Source: Melioribacter sp051488665 | GTDB lineage: Bacteria; Bacteroidota; Ignavibacteria; Ignavibacteriales; Melioribacteraceae | NCBI RefSeq assembly: GCF_051488665.1 | Contig: NZ_JBPSEG010000001.1 | Location: forward strand, 62,001 to 126,000 | Reading direction: 5' to 3' | Length of the DNA stretch: 64,000 nt | Part shown: one piece after another, positions 43,974 to 54,300 of the stretch | Layout of the letters: the number at the start of each line of letters is the position of its first letter | Numbering within the stretch: the first letter of the stretch is position 1 | Program-made: the position numbers and the translations under genes | The notes under the pieces: model-generated | The model's database searches: none | Seen by the model: the letters and a program-made list of their open reading frames with translations, nothing else | Told to the model about the DNA's origin: nothing

Positions 43974-45887
43974 ATGGCTATTAAAATATTAATTGTAGAA
44001 GACGACGATAATCACTATGAATTACTGGAAAGAGGATTCGATAAAAAGCCGGGCGAATATATATTAAAAAGATGCGAAACTATTGCGGATGCAATGAAGG
44101 CTATCGAAGAATTTTCTCCGATGCTGATTCTTTCCGACTGGAAGCTGCCCGACGGCAACGGAACGTTTCTGTTACAAAAAGACGACGACGGCAATATTTT
44201 AATTCCTCTGATTTTAATGACAAGCTACGGCAACGAAACGATAGCCGTTGAGTCGATTAAACTTGGAGTGATGGATTATATCGTCAAATCGCCCGATACG
44301 TTTCTCGATATAACTCATATCGTCGAGAGAACACTCAGAGAATGGAATCACCTTCTGGAAAAAAGAAAAATAGCTCTTCGATTGAATCTCCTGTCGCACG
44401 CCGTTGAACAGAGTAAAGTTATAGTTTTGATTACCGACCAGGAAGGATATATTCAGTACGTAAATCCAAAATTCGAGAATGTAACCGGATACAAACTTGA
44501 CGAAGCAATCGGCAAAAAACCTTCGATACTGAAATCCGGAAAAATCAATCCGGCTATTTACAAAAATTTGTGGGATACAATACTTTCAGGCAAATCGTGG
44601 CACGGCGAGTTTCTTAACAGATCGAAATTCGGTGAATATTATTGGGAATCCGCAACTATCTCCCCTATTAAAAACATTCGCGGTAAAATTACTCATTTTA
44701 TTAAAATCTCCGAAGACATAACTGAAAAAAAGAATATGGAATTAACATTAAAAGCCGCTCTGGAGAAAGCCGAAGAGTCGAACATTCTCAAGACTTCAAT
44801 ATTGAGCAACATGAATCACGAAATACGTACTCCGTTAATGGGAATCCTCGGCATGACAGAACTAATGATGGAAGAAACCGCCGACGAAAATCTAAAAGAA
44901 ATGCTGCTCCGGATTCGGAGTTCCGGCAAGAGATTAATGAAAACGTTAAACTCGATACTCGATCTGTCGGAACTCGAAAGCAGTCAAATAAAAGTAAAAC
45001 GCGAGGATTATAATCTTACTCAAAATATCGAATTCATTATCGAGCCGTTTAAGGAAATTATGCTCCAAAGAAAACTCGATTTTAAACTCGTAACGCCGAA
45101 TGAGGACCTGGTAGTTTCGGGATACAAAGATTTTATTGAACAGTCGCTCTCCAATATTCTCGACAACGCGATTAAATATACGCCCAAAGGCTCTATAACC
45201 GTTTACATTGACAAAGAATTGAGCGGAAAAAAACAGTTCGCTAAGATATCAATATCAGATACGGGAATAGGGATCGCAAAAAACCAAATCGGATTAATAT
45301 TTCAGGAATTCCGTCAGGTAAGCGAAGGCACAAGCCGCTCGTACGAAGGAGCCGGATTGGGACTTACCACGGCAAAGAAAATGATCGAATTAATGGACGG
45401 CACAATTTCGGTCGAAAGCAAAGAAGGCGAAGGTTCTACGTTTACTGTTCTGTTGCAGCTAGCTCAGCCAAAAGAAATTAAGAAAGATACCCCAAAAGAA
45501 AAGATAGCCGAGAGCGGTAATAATTTTTCAATTCTTTATGTGGAAGACAATATAATAAATCAGGAAGTGATTAAATCCTTTTTGAGCGAGAAAGCCGAAG
45601 TTGACAGCGCGCTGAATGCAAAAGAAGCTTTGAAAATGATTGGTCAGAAAAAATATTCGATGATATTGATGGACATTCACCTCGGTATGGGAATGGACGG
45701 AATAAAGCTGACAAAAGAATTGCGCAAAACCGAAGACTACAGAAACACTCCTATTATAGCCGTAACCGGATATGCGAGTAATCTCGACAAGGACAGGTTT
45801 CATACGTGCGGATTCAATCAAATTCTCGTTAAGCCGTTTACAAAGGAAGAGTTGCTGGATGCAATAGCGAATCTTTTGAAAAAATAA
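43974..45887 (+). CDS. Receiver-PAS-histidine kinase-receiver hybrid
   Basis: 637 residues: REC1 (about 4-120, phosphoacceptor D55 in ILSDWKLPDG), PAS (about 145-260), HisKA with His in NMNHEIRTPLMG near 283, HATPase (about 365-485: NILDNAIKY, DTGIGIAK, GAGLGLTTA) and REC2 (about 515-635, MILMDIHLGMGMDG). Starts 28 bases after the four-PAS kinase, so likely co-transcribed. It looks like a signalling node that can receive phosphate at the N-terminus and pass it on from the C-terminus; no HPt protein is nearby. Confidence 0.92.
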   Translation: MAIKILIVEDDDNHYELLERGFDKKPGEYILKRCETIADAMKAIEEFSPMLILSDWKLPDGNGTFLLQKDDDGNILIPLILMTSYGNETIAVESIKLGVMDYIVKSPDTFLDITHIVERTLREWNHLLEKRKIALRLNLLSHAVEQSKVIVLITDQEGYIQYVNPKFENVTGYKLDEAIGKKPSILKSGKINPAIYKNLWDTILSGKSWHGEFLNRSKFGEYYWESATISPIKNIRGKITHFIKISEDITEKKNMELTLKAALEKAEESNILKTSILSNMNHEIRTPLMGILGMTELMMEETADENLKEMLLRIRSSGKRLMKTLNSILDLSELESSQIKVKREDYNLTQNIEFIIEPFKEIMLQRKLDFKLVTPNEDLVVSGYKDFIEQSLSNILDNAIKYTPKGSITVYIDKELSGKKQFAKISISDTGIGIAKNQIGLIFQEFRQVSEGTSRSYEGAGLGLTTAKKMIELMDGTISVESKEGEGSTFTVLLQLAQPKEIKKDTPKEKIAESGNNFSILYVEDNIINQEVIKSFLSEKAEVDSALNAKEALKMIGQKKYSMILMDIHLGMGMDGIKLTKELRKTEDYRNTPIIAVTGYASNLDKDRFHTCGFNQILVKPFTKEELLDAIANLLKK

Positions 45888-45890
45888 AAA

Positions 45891-45910
45891 AGGCGGACAA
45901 AAGCCCGCCT
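45891..45910 (-). terminator. Terminator after the flagellar operon
   Basis: AGGCGG / CCGCCT stem (6 bp, extended by G-C pairing on the - strand) with the - strand tail TTTTTTATTTTTTC. It ends the flgM transcript and lies 27 bases past its stop. Confidence 0.8.
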
Positions 45911-45936
45911 CGAAGGAGTATGTATGAAATGATAAA

Positions 45937-46197
45937 CTAACTTTCTTTTAATTCTTTTAAGATTGCCTCGGCTACTTTATTAATCACTTCGTCCGAATCG
46001 TAAAATTTCGAACTGATTTTCTGCTTAATTTCCTCCAATCTCTTTGAAGCGGCTTCGTTTTTTGCGAGTTCTCTCGCAGTCGAAGAGATCTCGATTTTGT
46101 CGGTCTCTTTTGCTTCCGGTTGTTTAACCGAAGCCTTCTTCAACTGATTTGGGTCGTGTGTAAACGTCGAATTGTTAGATATTCCTTTTATGTCCAC
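45937..46197 (-). CDS. flgM: Anti-sigma-28 factor FlgM
   Basis: 86 residues with the FlgM pattern: an unstructured charged N-terminus, then KIEISSTARELAK near 33-45 and the sigma-28-binding C-terminal helices ending VINKVAEAILKELK. It holds FliA inactive until the hook is finished. It is last in the flagellar operon, 4 bases after the FliT-like gene. This agrees with the sigma-28 promoter above fliC. Confidence 0.88.
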   Translation of the reverse strand: MDIKGISNNSTFTHDPNQLKKASVKQPEAKETDKIEISSTARELAKNEAASKRLEEIKQKISSKFYDSDEVINKVAEAILKELKES

Positions 46198-46201
46198 TTT
46201 T

Positions 46202-46537
46202 TCACCTGATATAATTGACTATTTTTCTCTGGCTGTTCAAGGCAGAAATTTCCTTTTCAACTTTTTTCAACTCATTCTTGAACCGCTCTACTATATTATC
46301 GTATTTTTCTTCGATAAGTTTAGCCTTTAAGAGGATCTCCGGTTCGTTTTTTTCGAAATATTCCTTTCCCCATTTGGCGCAGACGTCTTTTTTCAGTTTC
46401 TGGATGACCATCATGCTTTCCAGTGCCTCCTGAAATTTATCGTCGAAATTATCGAAATTTATAGAATCTAACTGCTGCGTGAGTAAATCCATCAACTGAT
46501 TCATAGCGGTTAGTTTATTTTTAAGATCCGTATCCAT
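46202..46537 (-). CDS. Probable flagellar export chaperone, FliT-like
   Basis: 111 residues, all-helical and charged, with coiled-coil spacing throughout. Position between fliD and flgM, where FliT (the FliD chaperone) or an equivalent is usual, is the main evidence; sequence similarity to FliT is weak. It begins 8 bases after the fliD stop. Confidence 0.55.
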   Translation of the reverse strand: MDTDLKNKLTAMNQLMDLLTQQLDSINFDNFDDKFQEALESMMVIQKLKKDVCAKWGKEYFEKNEPEILLKAKLIEEKYDNIVERFKNELKKVEKEISALNSQRKIVNYIR

Positions 46538-46545
46538 ATTCTCTC

Positions 46546-48333
46546 CTAGTATCCGGTGGTCGACGAGCTAAACAACGAGAAATAATTTTGAGCCGACATA
46601 ATCGAAGCAAGTTGAACCTGCAATTTTTGATAACGAAGTCTTAGCGCCGAAGCGTTTTTGTCTATCCTTGTCTGCGCCGCTTCGATGCTGTCGTTTAACG
46701 ATGAGATTGTGGAATCGTATGTCGACTTCGTCTTGGCAATATATCCGTCCGCTCCCAGGTACGGACTAATACTGTCGTATAATTTAGTTGCAATGCCGTT
46801 CGTCGAAGTAAAAAGATCGACAACTTCGCCGAGGTTATTTTTTATGGCGTCTTCCAGTTGATCGGAATCCGATAAAGACAGTCCGCCGTCAATATTAAAT
46901 GTAATTCCGATTTTAGAAAGACTATTAATTTTATTGGAGGCAATTCCGTCTACCGTTGAATACGCTATTGTATTTAATAAACTGATAAGCGCCGAGGCGG
47001 TGGAATCTCCTCGAAGAGTTCCCTTCGAAGTGTCGGTAGTTTTCGTCTGATCGCGCAGATAACTGTACAGGTCGTTAAATTTTGTAATAAACTCGTTTAC
47101 TTTATCTTTAATTTTGGTTACGTCTTTAGAAACGTTAATATTAACGTCGGCATCCGCCGGTTGCATAACAGATTTCAAATTAATCGTTGTGCCCGAAATC
47201 AAATCGGTAATTACATTAGAATTTCTTTCTACGTTAACGCCGTTAAAGTCGATTTTGGCGTTGAGCAAATCCGTAGTATAGATATAACCGGGAGTGTCGT
47301 CTCCTATCGAACCGTTCTGAACGAACGATTGGCGCGCTGCTCCGAGATTCAATCCCACGGCAGCCAAAGCCGTTCCGCCGCCGGTGTCGGACAGATCGGT
47401 AATTCTATAATCATAGCCCGATTCAATTGCCGTAATTCTCAACTGTGAACTCCCGCTCAGCGGGGTAAATACCGAAGCGTTAACCAATCCCGAAGCGCCT
47501 TTTTCTTTCGTTACGTTTACTCCCAGCTCTGTTAACAATGTCCCCGTATCGTTTTTAATCGTTATATATTCGGAAGAATCGTTGACGGTAATTTTAAGCT
47601 GATAATCCGAACCGTTTACAACTTTTTCAGCCGTAATACCGTCGATATCGTTAAGCTGAGTAACAATACTGTCCAATACATCGCTGTAGGTTCCGGCAGA
47701 ATAATTAATGGTAGTTTCCGTACCGTTCAGATCGACTACGAACGAACCGCTGGAAGCCGTGCTGCCTGTTACCGCAGTAGAGAGCACAACGGCTTTATCG
47801 GTATTAATAGCGTTCTGTATTTTCGTCATTAATGTTTCGTTTGTTATATAGCCGGAAGTGAAATCGGCGGCGTCGAAGGTGACCGAAACTTTGCTAATAA
47901 ATTCTCCCCCTTCTCCGTCGCCTGTTTTTATAGTAAACTCGTGCGTTCCAGGAGCCGTAATAACCGCCGATGCGGCAGTCGAATTCATGTCAATCGACAA
48001 TACGGCGTCGTTCTTAGCCAGCTGGTTAATTCGTATTGTATTATTCCCTTCGGTGGCTCCCGTACTCGAAACCGCCGTTGCAAAGTCCGTATTAGACGAA
48101 GTAGCGGCTTTCGAATAAAAGATCGAATCTGTTGCCGCGCTTTTTAAATCGCTAAGTAAAGTTTTAAATGTATCAAGTTTACCGCTAATTGTAGAATATG
48201 CGGAAATTATATTTTCATAATATGATTTTCGATTGGTAAGAGGCGTAACTCTCTTTTGAGTTTCGTTAGAGATGTAAGAATTGACCAGATTATTTATACC
48301 TGACGTTGTCAGAATGTCGTAGGCCATTTTCAA
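46546..48333 (-). CDS. fliD: Flagellar filament cap FliD
   Basis: 595 residues. N-terminal D0/D1 helices (YDILTTSGINNLVNSYI), a variable central region with beta-domains, and the C-terminal coiled coil ending SAQNYFSLFSSS, typical of FliD. It caps the filament and promotes flagellin folding. Its ATG overlaps the fliS stop by four bases (ATGA). A second ATG lies two codons in. Confidence 0.92.
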   Translation of the reverse strand: MKMAYDILTTSGINNLVNSYISNETQKRVTPLTNRKSYYENIISAYSTISGKLDTFKTLLSDLKSAATDSIFYSKAATSSNTDFATAVSSTGATEGNNTIRINQLAKNDAVLSIDMNSTAASAVITAPGTHEFTIKTGDGEGGEFISKVSVTFDAADFTSGYITNETLMTKIQNAINTDKAVVLSTAVTGSTASSGSFVVDLNGTETTINYSAGTYSDVLDSIVTQLNDIDGITAEKVVNGSDYQLKITVNDSSEYITIKNDTGTLLTELGVNVTKEKGASGLVNASVFTPLSGSSQLRITAIESGYDYRITDLSDTGGGTALAAVGLNLGAARQSFVQNGSIGDDTPGYIYTTDLLNAKIDFNGVNVERNSNVITDLISGTTINLKSVMQPADADVNINVSKDVTKIKDKVNEFITKFNDLYSYLRDQTKTTDTSKGTLRGDSTASALISLLNTIAYSTVDGIASNKINSLSKIGITFNIDGGLSLSDSDQLEDAIKNNLGEVVDLFTSTNGIATKLYDSISPYLGADGYIAKTKSTYDSTISSLNDSIEAAQTRIDKNASALRLRYQKLQVQLASIMSAQNYFSLFSSSTTGY

Positions 48334-48662
48334 CCCATATTTTTAATAGCGTCCAACCATGTCTGCTTTAATTCGGTCAATATTTTCAGGACAATTTCGT
48401 TATTTTTTTTGCGCATTTGGTCCTGGCAGAATATATACAAGCGGAGTAATCCTGTGGATATTTCTTTTGCCGCAGGGTCGTCAAAATTCAGCGAATTAAT
48501 TAATACCTGAATGGCTTCATTGGTCCTGAGCATGTCGTTTTTTTGACATTGCTGGATGGCGAAGTCGTAAACTTTCAGAGTCAGTTCCTGAGGAGTGGAA
48601 TTTTTAATCTGATTAACGAGATACGGATTAGTTTTTTTAGTAGCGAAATTTGCTGTATACAT
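48330..48662 (-). CDS. fliS: Flagellin chaperone FliS
   Basis: 110 residues. FliS hallmarks are the N-terminal YLVNQIKNSTPQELTLKVYD helix and the DDPAAKEISTGLLRLYIF four-helix core. It binds the flagellin C-terminus in the cytosol before export. It starts 29 bases after the fliC terminator and is co-translated with fliD. Confidence 0.93.
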   Translation of the reverse strand: MYTANFATKKTNPYLVNQIKNSTPQELTLKVYDFAIQQCQKNDMLRTNEAIQVLINSLNFDDPAAKEISTGLLRLYIFCQDQMRKKNNEIVLKILTELKQTWLDAIKNMG

Positions 48663-48680
48663 GGCTCTCAGTAATTTAGT

Positions 48681-48711
48681 TAAAAAATTCCCTCTCCCCG
48701 TAGGGAGAGGG
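48681..48711 (-). terminator. Flagellin gene terminator
   Basis: Perfect 9-bp stem CCCTCTCCC / GGGAGAGGG with a 4-base loop; the - strand continues AATTTTTTAAC. It lies 23 bases past the fliC stop and separates a highly expressed fliC message from fliS and downstream. Confidence 0.9.
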
Positions 48712-48733
48712 ATTAATCAGGATAAATTCCCAA

Positions 48734-49564
48734 TTAACGGAAGAGGCTCAATATCTGTTGAGGAGCGGTGTTCATTTGAGCCACCATTGCAGTTGCCACC
48801 TGAGCTCCGATTTGACCCTTGGTAGCGTTCAACTGTTCCATTGCGACATCGGCGTCGAAGATGTTACTGATAGTAGCCGTGTTGTTGGCAATTGCAGCCG
48901 TGAGATATTCTTCTCGAGAGTCGAGAGTCTGGCTCAAGTTACCGAGACGCAACAGCGCATTACGAACATTATCGGCTACAGTGGTAGTATCATAGCTCAA
49001 TACGGTACTATCCGTGGCGTTTTGGAGATTTGTAGCTCCGATAGCTGTTGCAAGGTCGCCGACTTTCAAGTATGTATCGCTTGCAAAGTCGACCGAGAAC
49101 GAGGAACCGCCGACGTCGAACGAAGCGCTTGTTAAAGCGGTGGAGCCGTCGGTGCTGGCGAGCAACTGTGTGCCGTTAATGTTGGTGTTCTTAAGTATGG
49201 AATCAATTTCTTTAGCGAGAGTTCTGATGTCATCGGCAATTGCGCTAGAGTCTTTCAAAGGATCGCTTGCGTCGGTTTGTTTTGCTTTTATCTGGTTTAA
49301 TTTGTCTGCAATCTGCTGTAATGCGGATTCGGCGGTAGCCAGATAGTTTTTAGCCGAAGCGATGTTGTTGAGCTGAGCTTTCTGTGTAAGAGTTTGAGCT
49401 TCGAGCTGTTTACCGACGTTGTAGCCGGACGTGTCGTCTGCAACGCTGTTGATCTTTTTCATTGTTGCAAGACGAAGTTGTGCCTTTTCTGTCTGCGCAT
49501 TGATTCTTGCCAATGCATTGTAAGCGTTAAGAGCGCCAACGTTTGTGTTAATTGAGAATCCCAT
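48734..49564 (-). CDS. fliC: Flagellin
   Basis: 276 residues, a compact flagellin with conserved D0/D1 ends (FSINTNVGALNAYNALARIN and the closing VAMVAQMNTAPQQILSLFR) and a short middle region. Start ATG follows AAGGAGGTAAATT. An unusual double hairpin lies in its leader. It forms the filament; the glycosyltransferase genes upstream may decorate its central domain. Confidence 0.96.
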   Translation of the reverse strand: MGFSINTNVGALNAYNALARINAQTEKAQLRLATMKKINSVADDTSGYNVGKQLEAQTLTQKAQLNNIASAKNYLATAESALQQIADKLNQIKAKQTDASDPLKDSSAIADDIRTLAKEIDSILKNTNINGTQLLASTDGSTALTSASFDVGGSSFSVDFASDTYLKVGDLATAIGATNLQNATDSTVLSYDTTTVADNVRNALLRLGNLSQTLDSREEYLTAAIANNTATISNIFDADVAMEQLNATKGQIGAQVATAMVAQMNTAPQQILSLFR

Positions 49565-49594
49565 AATTTACCTCCTTGTATGTTTGTTAAATCC

Positions 49595-49648
49595 GCTCAA
49601 GCTTCCCTGCTTGAGCTTGTTGATTAATGAGATTTATTTCTCACTAAT
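49595..49648 (-). promoter_or_regulatory. Twin hairpins in the flagellin leader
   Basis: A perfect 8-bp stem GCTCAAGC / GCTTGAGC (49595-49602 with 49609-49616, 6-base loop) and a second stem TTAATGAGA / TCTCACTAA (49625-49648, one G-U) follow the sigma-28 -10 box. The first ends about 30 bases before the start codon. They could stabilise the fliC mRNA or control its translation. Confidence 0.6.
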
Positions 49649-49650
49649 AT

Positions 49651-49677
49651 TATCGCACGTCGTTTATAAAAGTTTAG
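49651..49677 (-). promoter_or_regulatory. Sigma-28 (FliA) promoter of fliC
   Basis: - strand TAAACTTT-N11-TGCGATAA, 7/8 and 6/8 to the consensus TAAAGTTT-N11-GCCGATAA with exact spacing. It lies about 85 bases above the fliC start and is the clearest promoter in the window. Confidence 0.85.
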
Positions 49678-49812
49678 CGATTCCCTTATATAAATTTTAA
49701 TTCAATGTCAAGATTTTATACAATGATATCAATGCTTTCCTGAAACGGGAGTTGATACGTTGGGAATGCGGTTTTCCAAAACGGAGCGGAAGGAACGTTT
49801 GACAAAATCGGA

Positions 49813-51339
49813 TTAGTTAACTACGGATAATCCTTTCAATTTTTCTTTTACCAACTTCACTTTCTGAATTATTTCTACCATCCGGGCGAATGTTTTTTCC
49901 ATGTAATCGAATATCTCTATTGCCTCGCCGAACTTTCCTGCTTTAATATAAAACGATGCCAAATAAAAAAGCGCCGCCGGATCGTTGGAAAGTATCTCTT
50001 TGTTGTTTTCCATTAATTGGATGGCTTCGGCAGTCGCGCCTCTCTGATCGTACAGCTGCGCTATATTTTTTATTGCGTCGGCATTCTTCGGATAGAGCGA
50101 ATGAAAGTAATTAAAAAGCCTAAGTTTAATGTCCTGATTTTTTTGACCTTCGAGCACAGTAATCAATAAATCGAGATTATATTTGTTAATATGCTTTTCG
50201 ACTACTTCGGCCATTTCTTCATTTATTTCCCTTCCGTTTAATACGCATTCCATCAATTTAATCAGCTGAAGTTTATGATTGGCTTCTTCGTCTTTAATTA
50301 TTCTGTACAATTCCTTAATAAAATACTCCGTATAATCGGAATCCTGAGTTCTGAACGAAAGGAACAAGCCGAAATAAATAATTTCCCTGTTGTCGACATA
50401 AATAGTTTGTTTGTTCAGCAATTCGTTATTGTTAATACTTTTATTTGCCTCCATCGCTTTTTTAGCATAAATCTTTGCCTTGTACAGATTTTGCTGACGC
50501 AAATAGACTTTCGACATAAAAAGATAATAATATGTTTGTCTCGGATTTAGTTCGATCGCTTTGTCAATCAGTTTTTCGGCTCCGGTCGAATTAAATTTCG
50601 AATGTTCAATTTGCGCCAGATACGCGTACGCCTCGGCTTTCAACGTATTGTCCAGCTCGTTATTATCTATTAATTCCGAGAATATTTCTTCAGCTTTTTC
50701 AAAATTTCCCAGGATATAATACGTTTGCCCAAGCTGGAACAAGCTGTAAGAAGACTTGTTTTGGTTATAATCTTCCAGCAGCAGTTCAAGATTTCTTTTT
50801 GCCTTCTTTTCCTTTTCCTCTTTCGAAACGTCGTAACCGATATGGTTAATTACTATTTTCGAATGCTGAATTTGATAACCGTTTTCTAAGAGCGAATCGG
50901 TTATCTGTTCGTGCACCTTACCGCTAAACTTTATATCCGGCGAGTTCTTAAAAAGTCTTACGTAACGAATGGAATGGTCTCTTTCGTTTTCGCTGTCGAT
51001 ACTCTTTACAGTGCAAAAGTAGCCTGCTTTCGTAACCGTATTAAGAATCTTTTTCAATTCATGGATTGAATTGGCGTCCAGCCGTTCGTCCGCGTCGAGA
51101 TACAATATCCAGTCGCCCGTCGATTTTGAAAGCGCATAATTTCGCGCAGCCGAGAAGTCGTCGCGCCATTCAAAGTTATAGACTTTGGCATTGTATTCCT
51201 TAGCAATAGAAACGGTATTATCGGTAGAACCGGTATCGACAATGACAATTTCACCGGCAATATTTTTTACGGATTCGAGACAATCTTTCAGATATTTTTC
51301 TTCGTTTTTGACGATCATTGAAAGTGTTAAAACGCCCAT
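49813..51339 (-). CDS. GT2 glycosyltransferase with TPR repeats
   Basis: 508 residues. Residues 1-225 are a GT2 (GT-A) domain: LSMIVKNEEKYLKDCLESV, VDTGSTDNT and the metal-binding LYLDADERLD (DxD). About 240-495 form tetratricopeptide repeats (for example NLYKAKIYAKKAMEANKS, GEAIEIFDYMEK). TPR-linked glycosyltransferases modify proteins, as in O-GlcNAc transferases. It is the first glycosyltransferase upstream of fliC and probably acts on flagellin or surface sugars. The start follows 2 bases after the previous stop. Confidence 0.85.
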   Translation of the reverse strand: MGVLTLSMIVKNEEKYLKDCLESVKNIAGEIVIVDTGSTDNTVSIAKEYNAKVYNFEWRDDFSAARNYALSKSTGDWILYLDADERLDANSIHELKKILNTVTKAGYFCTVKSIDSENERDHSIRYVRLFKNSPDIKFSGKVHEQITDSLLENGYQIQHSKIVINHIGYDVSKEEKEKKAKRNLELLLEDYNQNKSSYSLFQLGQTYYILGNFEKAEEIFSELIDNNELDNTLKAEAYAYLAQIEHSKFNSTGAEKLIDKAIELNPRQTYYYLFMSKVYLRQQNLYKAKIYAKKAMEANKSINNNELLNKQTIYVDNREIIYFGLFLSFRTQDSDYTEYFIKELYRIIKDEEANHKLQLIKLMECVLNGREINEEMAEVVEKHINKYNLDLLITVLEGQKNQDIKLRLFNYFHSLYPKNADAIKNIAQLYDQRGATAEAIQLMENNKEILSNDPAALFYLASFYIKAGKFGEAIEIFDYMEKTFARMVEIIQKVKLVKEKLKGLSVVN

Positions 51340-51341
51340 AG

Positions 51342-54300
51342 CTAACTCGCTTCTAATGATGAATGATTCAGCTCGTAACCGAGCAATTTATTTACATCCG
51401 CCAAAGCGTCGGCGGCGGCGCCGTTATTCGGGTCGTTTTTAACCGCCCATTCGAGCATTACTTTTGCCGCTTCCGGATTATCCTGCGCTAAGAATACCTG
51501 CCCCAGTCCAAAACAAGCCGAAGAAGATTGGGGATTCAAATTGAGTTCTTTTTCGAAGTACTGCTGTGCTTCAAGTGTATTACCGGCAATTAAGGATATA
51601 TTTCCTGCAAGATCATAAACATCTTCTATACCGCTCGATTTCGAATCACTTGACACAGTTTTTAAGTATTCTTCTGTATATCTTATGGCTTCATCATACT
51701 TTTTCTCGTTTAATAATGACGCAACATATTCAGAATTGAAAACATTCTTTTCATCATCGCTGTATTCATTCAGTAATTCCGGATGGTTATCCAGATAGAA
51801 CTTATAAAGAATATTTTCAAGATTTTTAAACTCTCTATCCTTAGAATTAATAAGAGCGGTCAAGTATCCATTTTCTGCTATTTTATTTCTTAATTTAACG
51901 TCATCTAACAATTCTTTAGTGGCTCTATAAATTTCATCAGCAGATCCCGGATTTATCAACAAACAGTTTTTCTTGTCTTCGCAATATTCGCTAATCCCGA
52001 TTGTTTTCGTACATATTACTGCCGTCTTAGAAGCCATGGCTTCCAATGGCGGCAATCCCCAAGATTCGTAATATGACGGATAGATAAGAATATCTGCCGT
52101 AGCGTATAGAAAAGACTTCACTTCTGGAGCAGGATTATAATAGAACTCGCAATCGTAGTCCTTAAATATATCCGGTTGGGTATTAGAAATGCGCACAAGC
52201 GTTATCTTATAATTTTCTTTTTTAATTCTATCAATTGCTTCTTTTACTTCAGTTATACCTTTGAATCTTAAAGGCTCGAGATCAGTACCCATACTATCAG
52301 GGCCGACAACCAGCACACGTGCCGTAAATCCTTCCAATTGCTTTGGACGCGGACAAAAGAGATCCATGTCAACGCCAACGTTAATTATTGCATCCGGTAT
52401 TCTACCCGTTCTTTTTTGAATTATTCGGGCAAAGTATTCCGAATTAGCTATAAGCTTAACTCCGTTAAGTTTATAAGAGTTGTCAGACATTAACTTATAA
52501 GTCTTAAGAGCTCTGTTATTTTTAAGATTCTTCTTTATATCTACGTCGTCAAAAATAAACTGATCACCCTGAGCAAAGTATATTTTAATATCCGATTTTA
52601 TCTTCAATAATTCATGTGCATTTAGATAAAACGTAGCGATCACTATATCGCTTTTATTGACATATTTTGACATGCTCTCAGTATCTGGGATTTTAATTAC
52701 TTCCGCATTTAAGTATATACCGCGGGGTTTATCCGTAAAACTTATTATTTTTACTTCGTGCCCTTGTGCAGCCAGCATGTTTGCCTGACTAATAATCGTG
52801 AGATTCCCTCCCGAAATTGAAGAAAGATTATTCACCAAATAAGTAATAGTAAATTTTTTACGTTTTTTAATAATCTCAAACTTGTCGTCGACCGTATTTC
52901 CCTTTACAACGTTTATTTCAGTTTTATCAGCCGAGTATTTAAATTTCTCTAGTATCCCATATTTATTTGCAAATTCAATAAAACTTTTTTTCGAATTAGC
53001 TTCCGAATATTTTGCCGCCGTGTTCAGACCGTTATAGATAATATTCTTATTGATTTGTTTTCCAATTAATGCCTTGATTAATATATTTATTAATGCTTGC
53101 ACATCATCATAATCAACCAAATATCCGTTGTAATTATCTTCCAAAAAACTTTCTGCGCCCATATTCTTTGTAGCGACAACCAGCGTACCGCTTGCCATTG
53201 ATTCGAGAACCGACAATGAAAATCCTTCGTACCAAGATGCGCATATATATAAGTCACAGTAATTGTATAAATCTGCCATTTGTTTTGAATCAAGTTCAGA
53301 AAACACATTTACTTGGAATTCAAAACTATTCTTAATATTATCCAACATTTTTTTCATCTCGTCAGTAAGAATGCCCGCGGCAATATTAAGTGTCAGATTA
53401 TGTAATCGATACTGTGTTTTTTGGAATACTTGCAATGCCGTAAGGACATATCTAAGTCCTTTCAAGGGCTGTAAAGGATTGCCTACAAACAATATGTTTT
53501 TTCCGGTTTTTATAATATCATTGTTGGGGGAAAATATTTTATGGTCTACAAAATTATTAATTAAGTAGGAATCCTTATTGAATTTATCTTTAATTAATTT
53601 TTTCAAATGCTCTGAAACAACTATCGTATAAAAAGGAATTTTGTGCAATGAGGAAAATAGCGCTTTATCGGTTCTAGTGGTAGTAAAATTATCGCCGTAT
53701 AAATACCCCTCGTATGCCTGGCAAACATAAATTATTTTTTCAGGAGGTATTTTGTTTAGAATTTTTCCAATATCCAAAATTGTATATAAAAACACATACT
53801 TAAAAGAAGTCAAATCAATTTCATCATAATTTTCAACCTGTACGTATTTGCCAGGGATATCCGTCCAATTGCCTTTCGGAGTATCGCAAAATACAGTAAT
53901 TTTACATCCCGCTTCTGCAAGCCATTGCATGTATTTTGTGTAAATTATTGTACCCCCGCTTTTCCCCTTCAAGCCTCTGGCAATAAATGCAATTTCGTGC
54001 CCTTCCGTCTCATCTATATCGGGACGGGGCATATTAATAAGATATTCATGTATTTCATCATCCCGGAAATAATAGCCTTTTTTACAAGTATCACAAACTA
54101 TTGTAATTTTTTGAGATTCTTCTTTGACAGTAATATAATCTTTTTGGAGAATTCGTTTATTGCAAGCCGGGCATTTAATTCCAAGAGTATATTGAAATTT
54201 ACCTTCATATGTTATCGGTTCGAGTTCCCACTTATAGAAGGATACCTTCGGGAGTTTTGAAAAGTTATTCTCATTTTCTTCAAGGTAGAGTTTCGGATTA

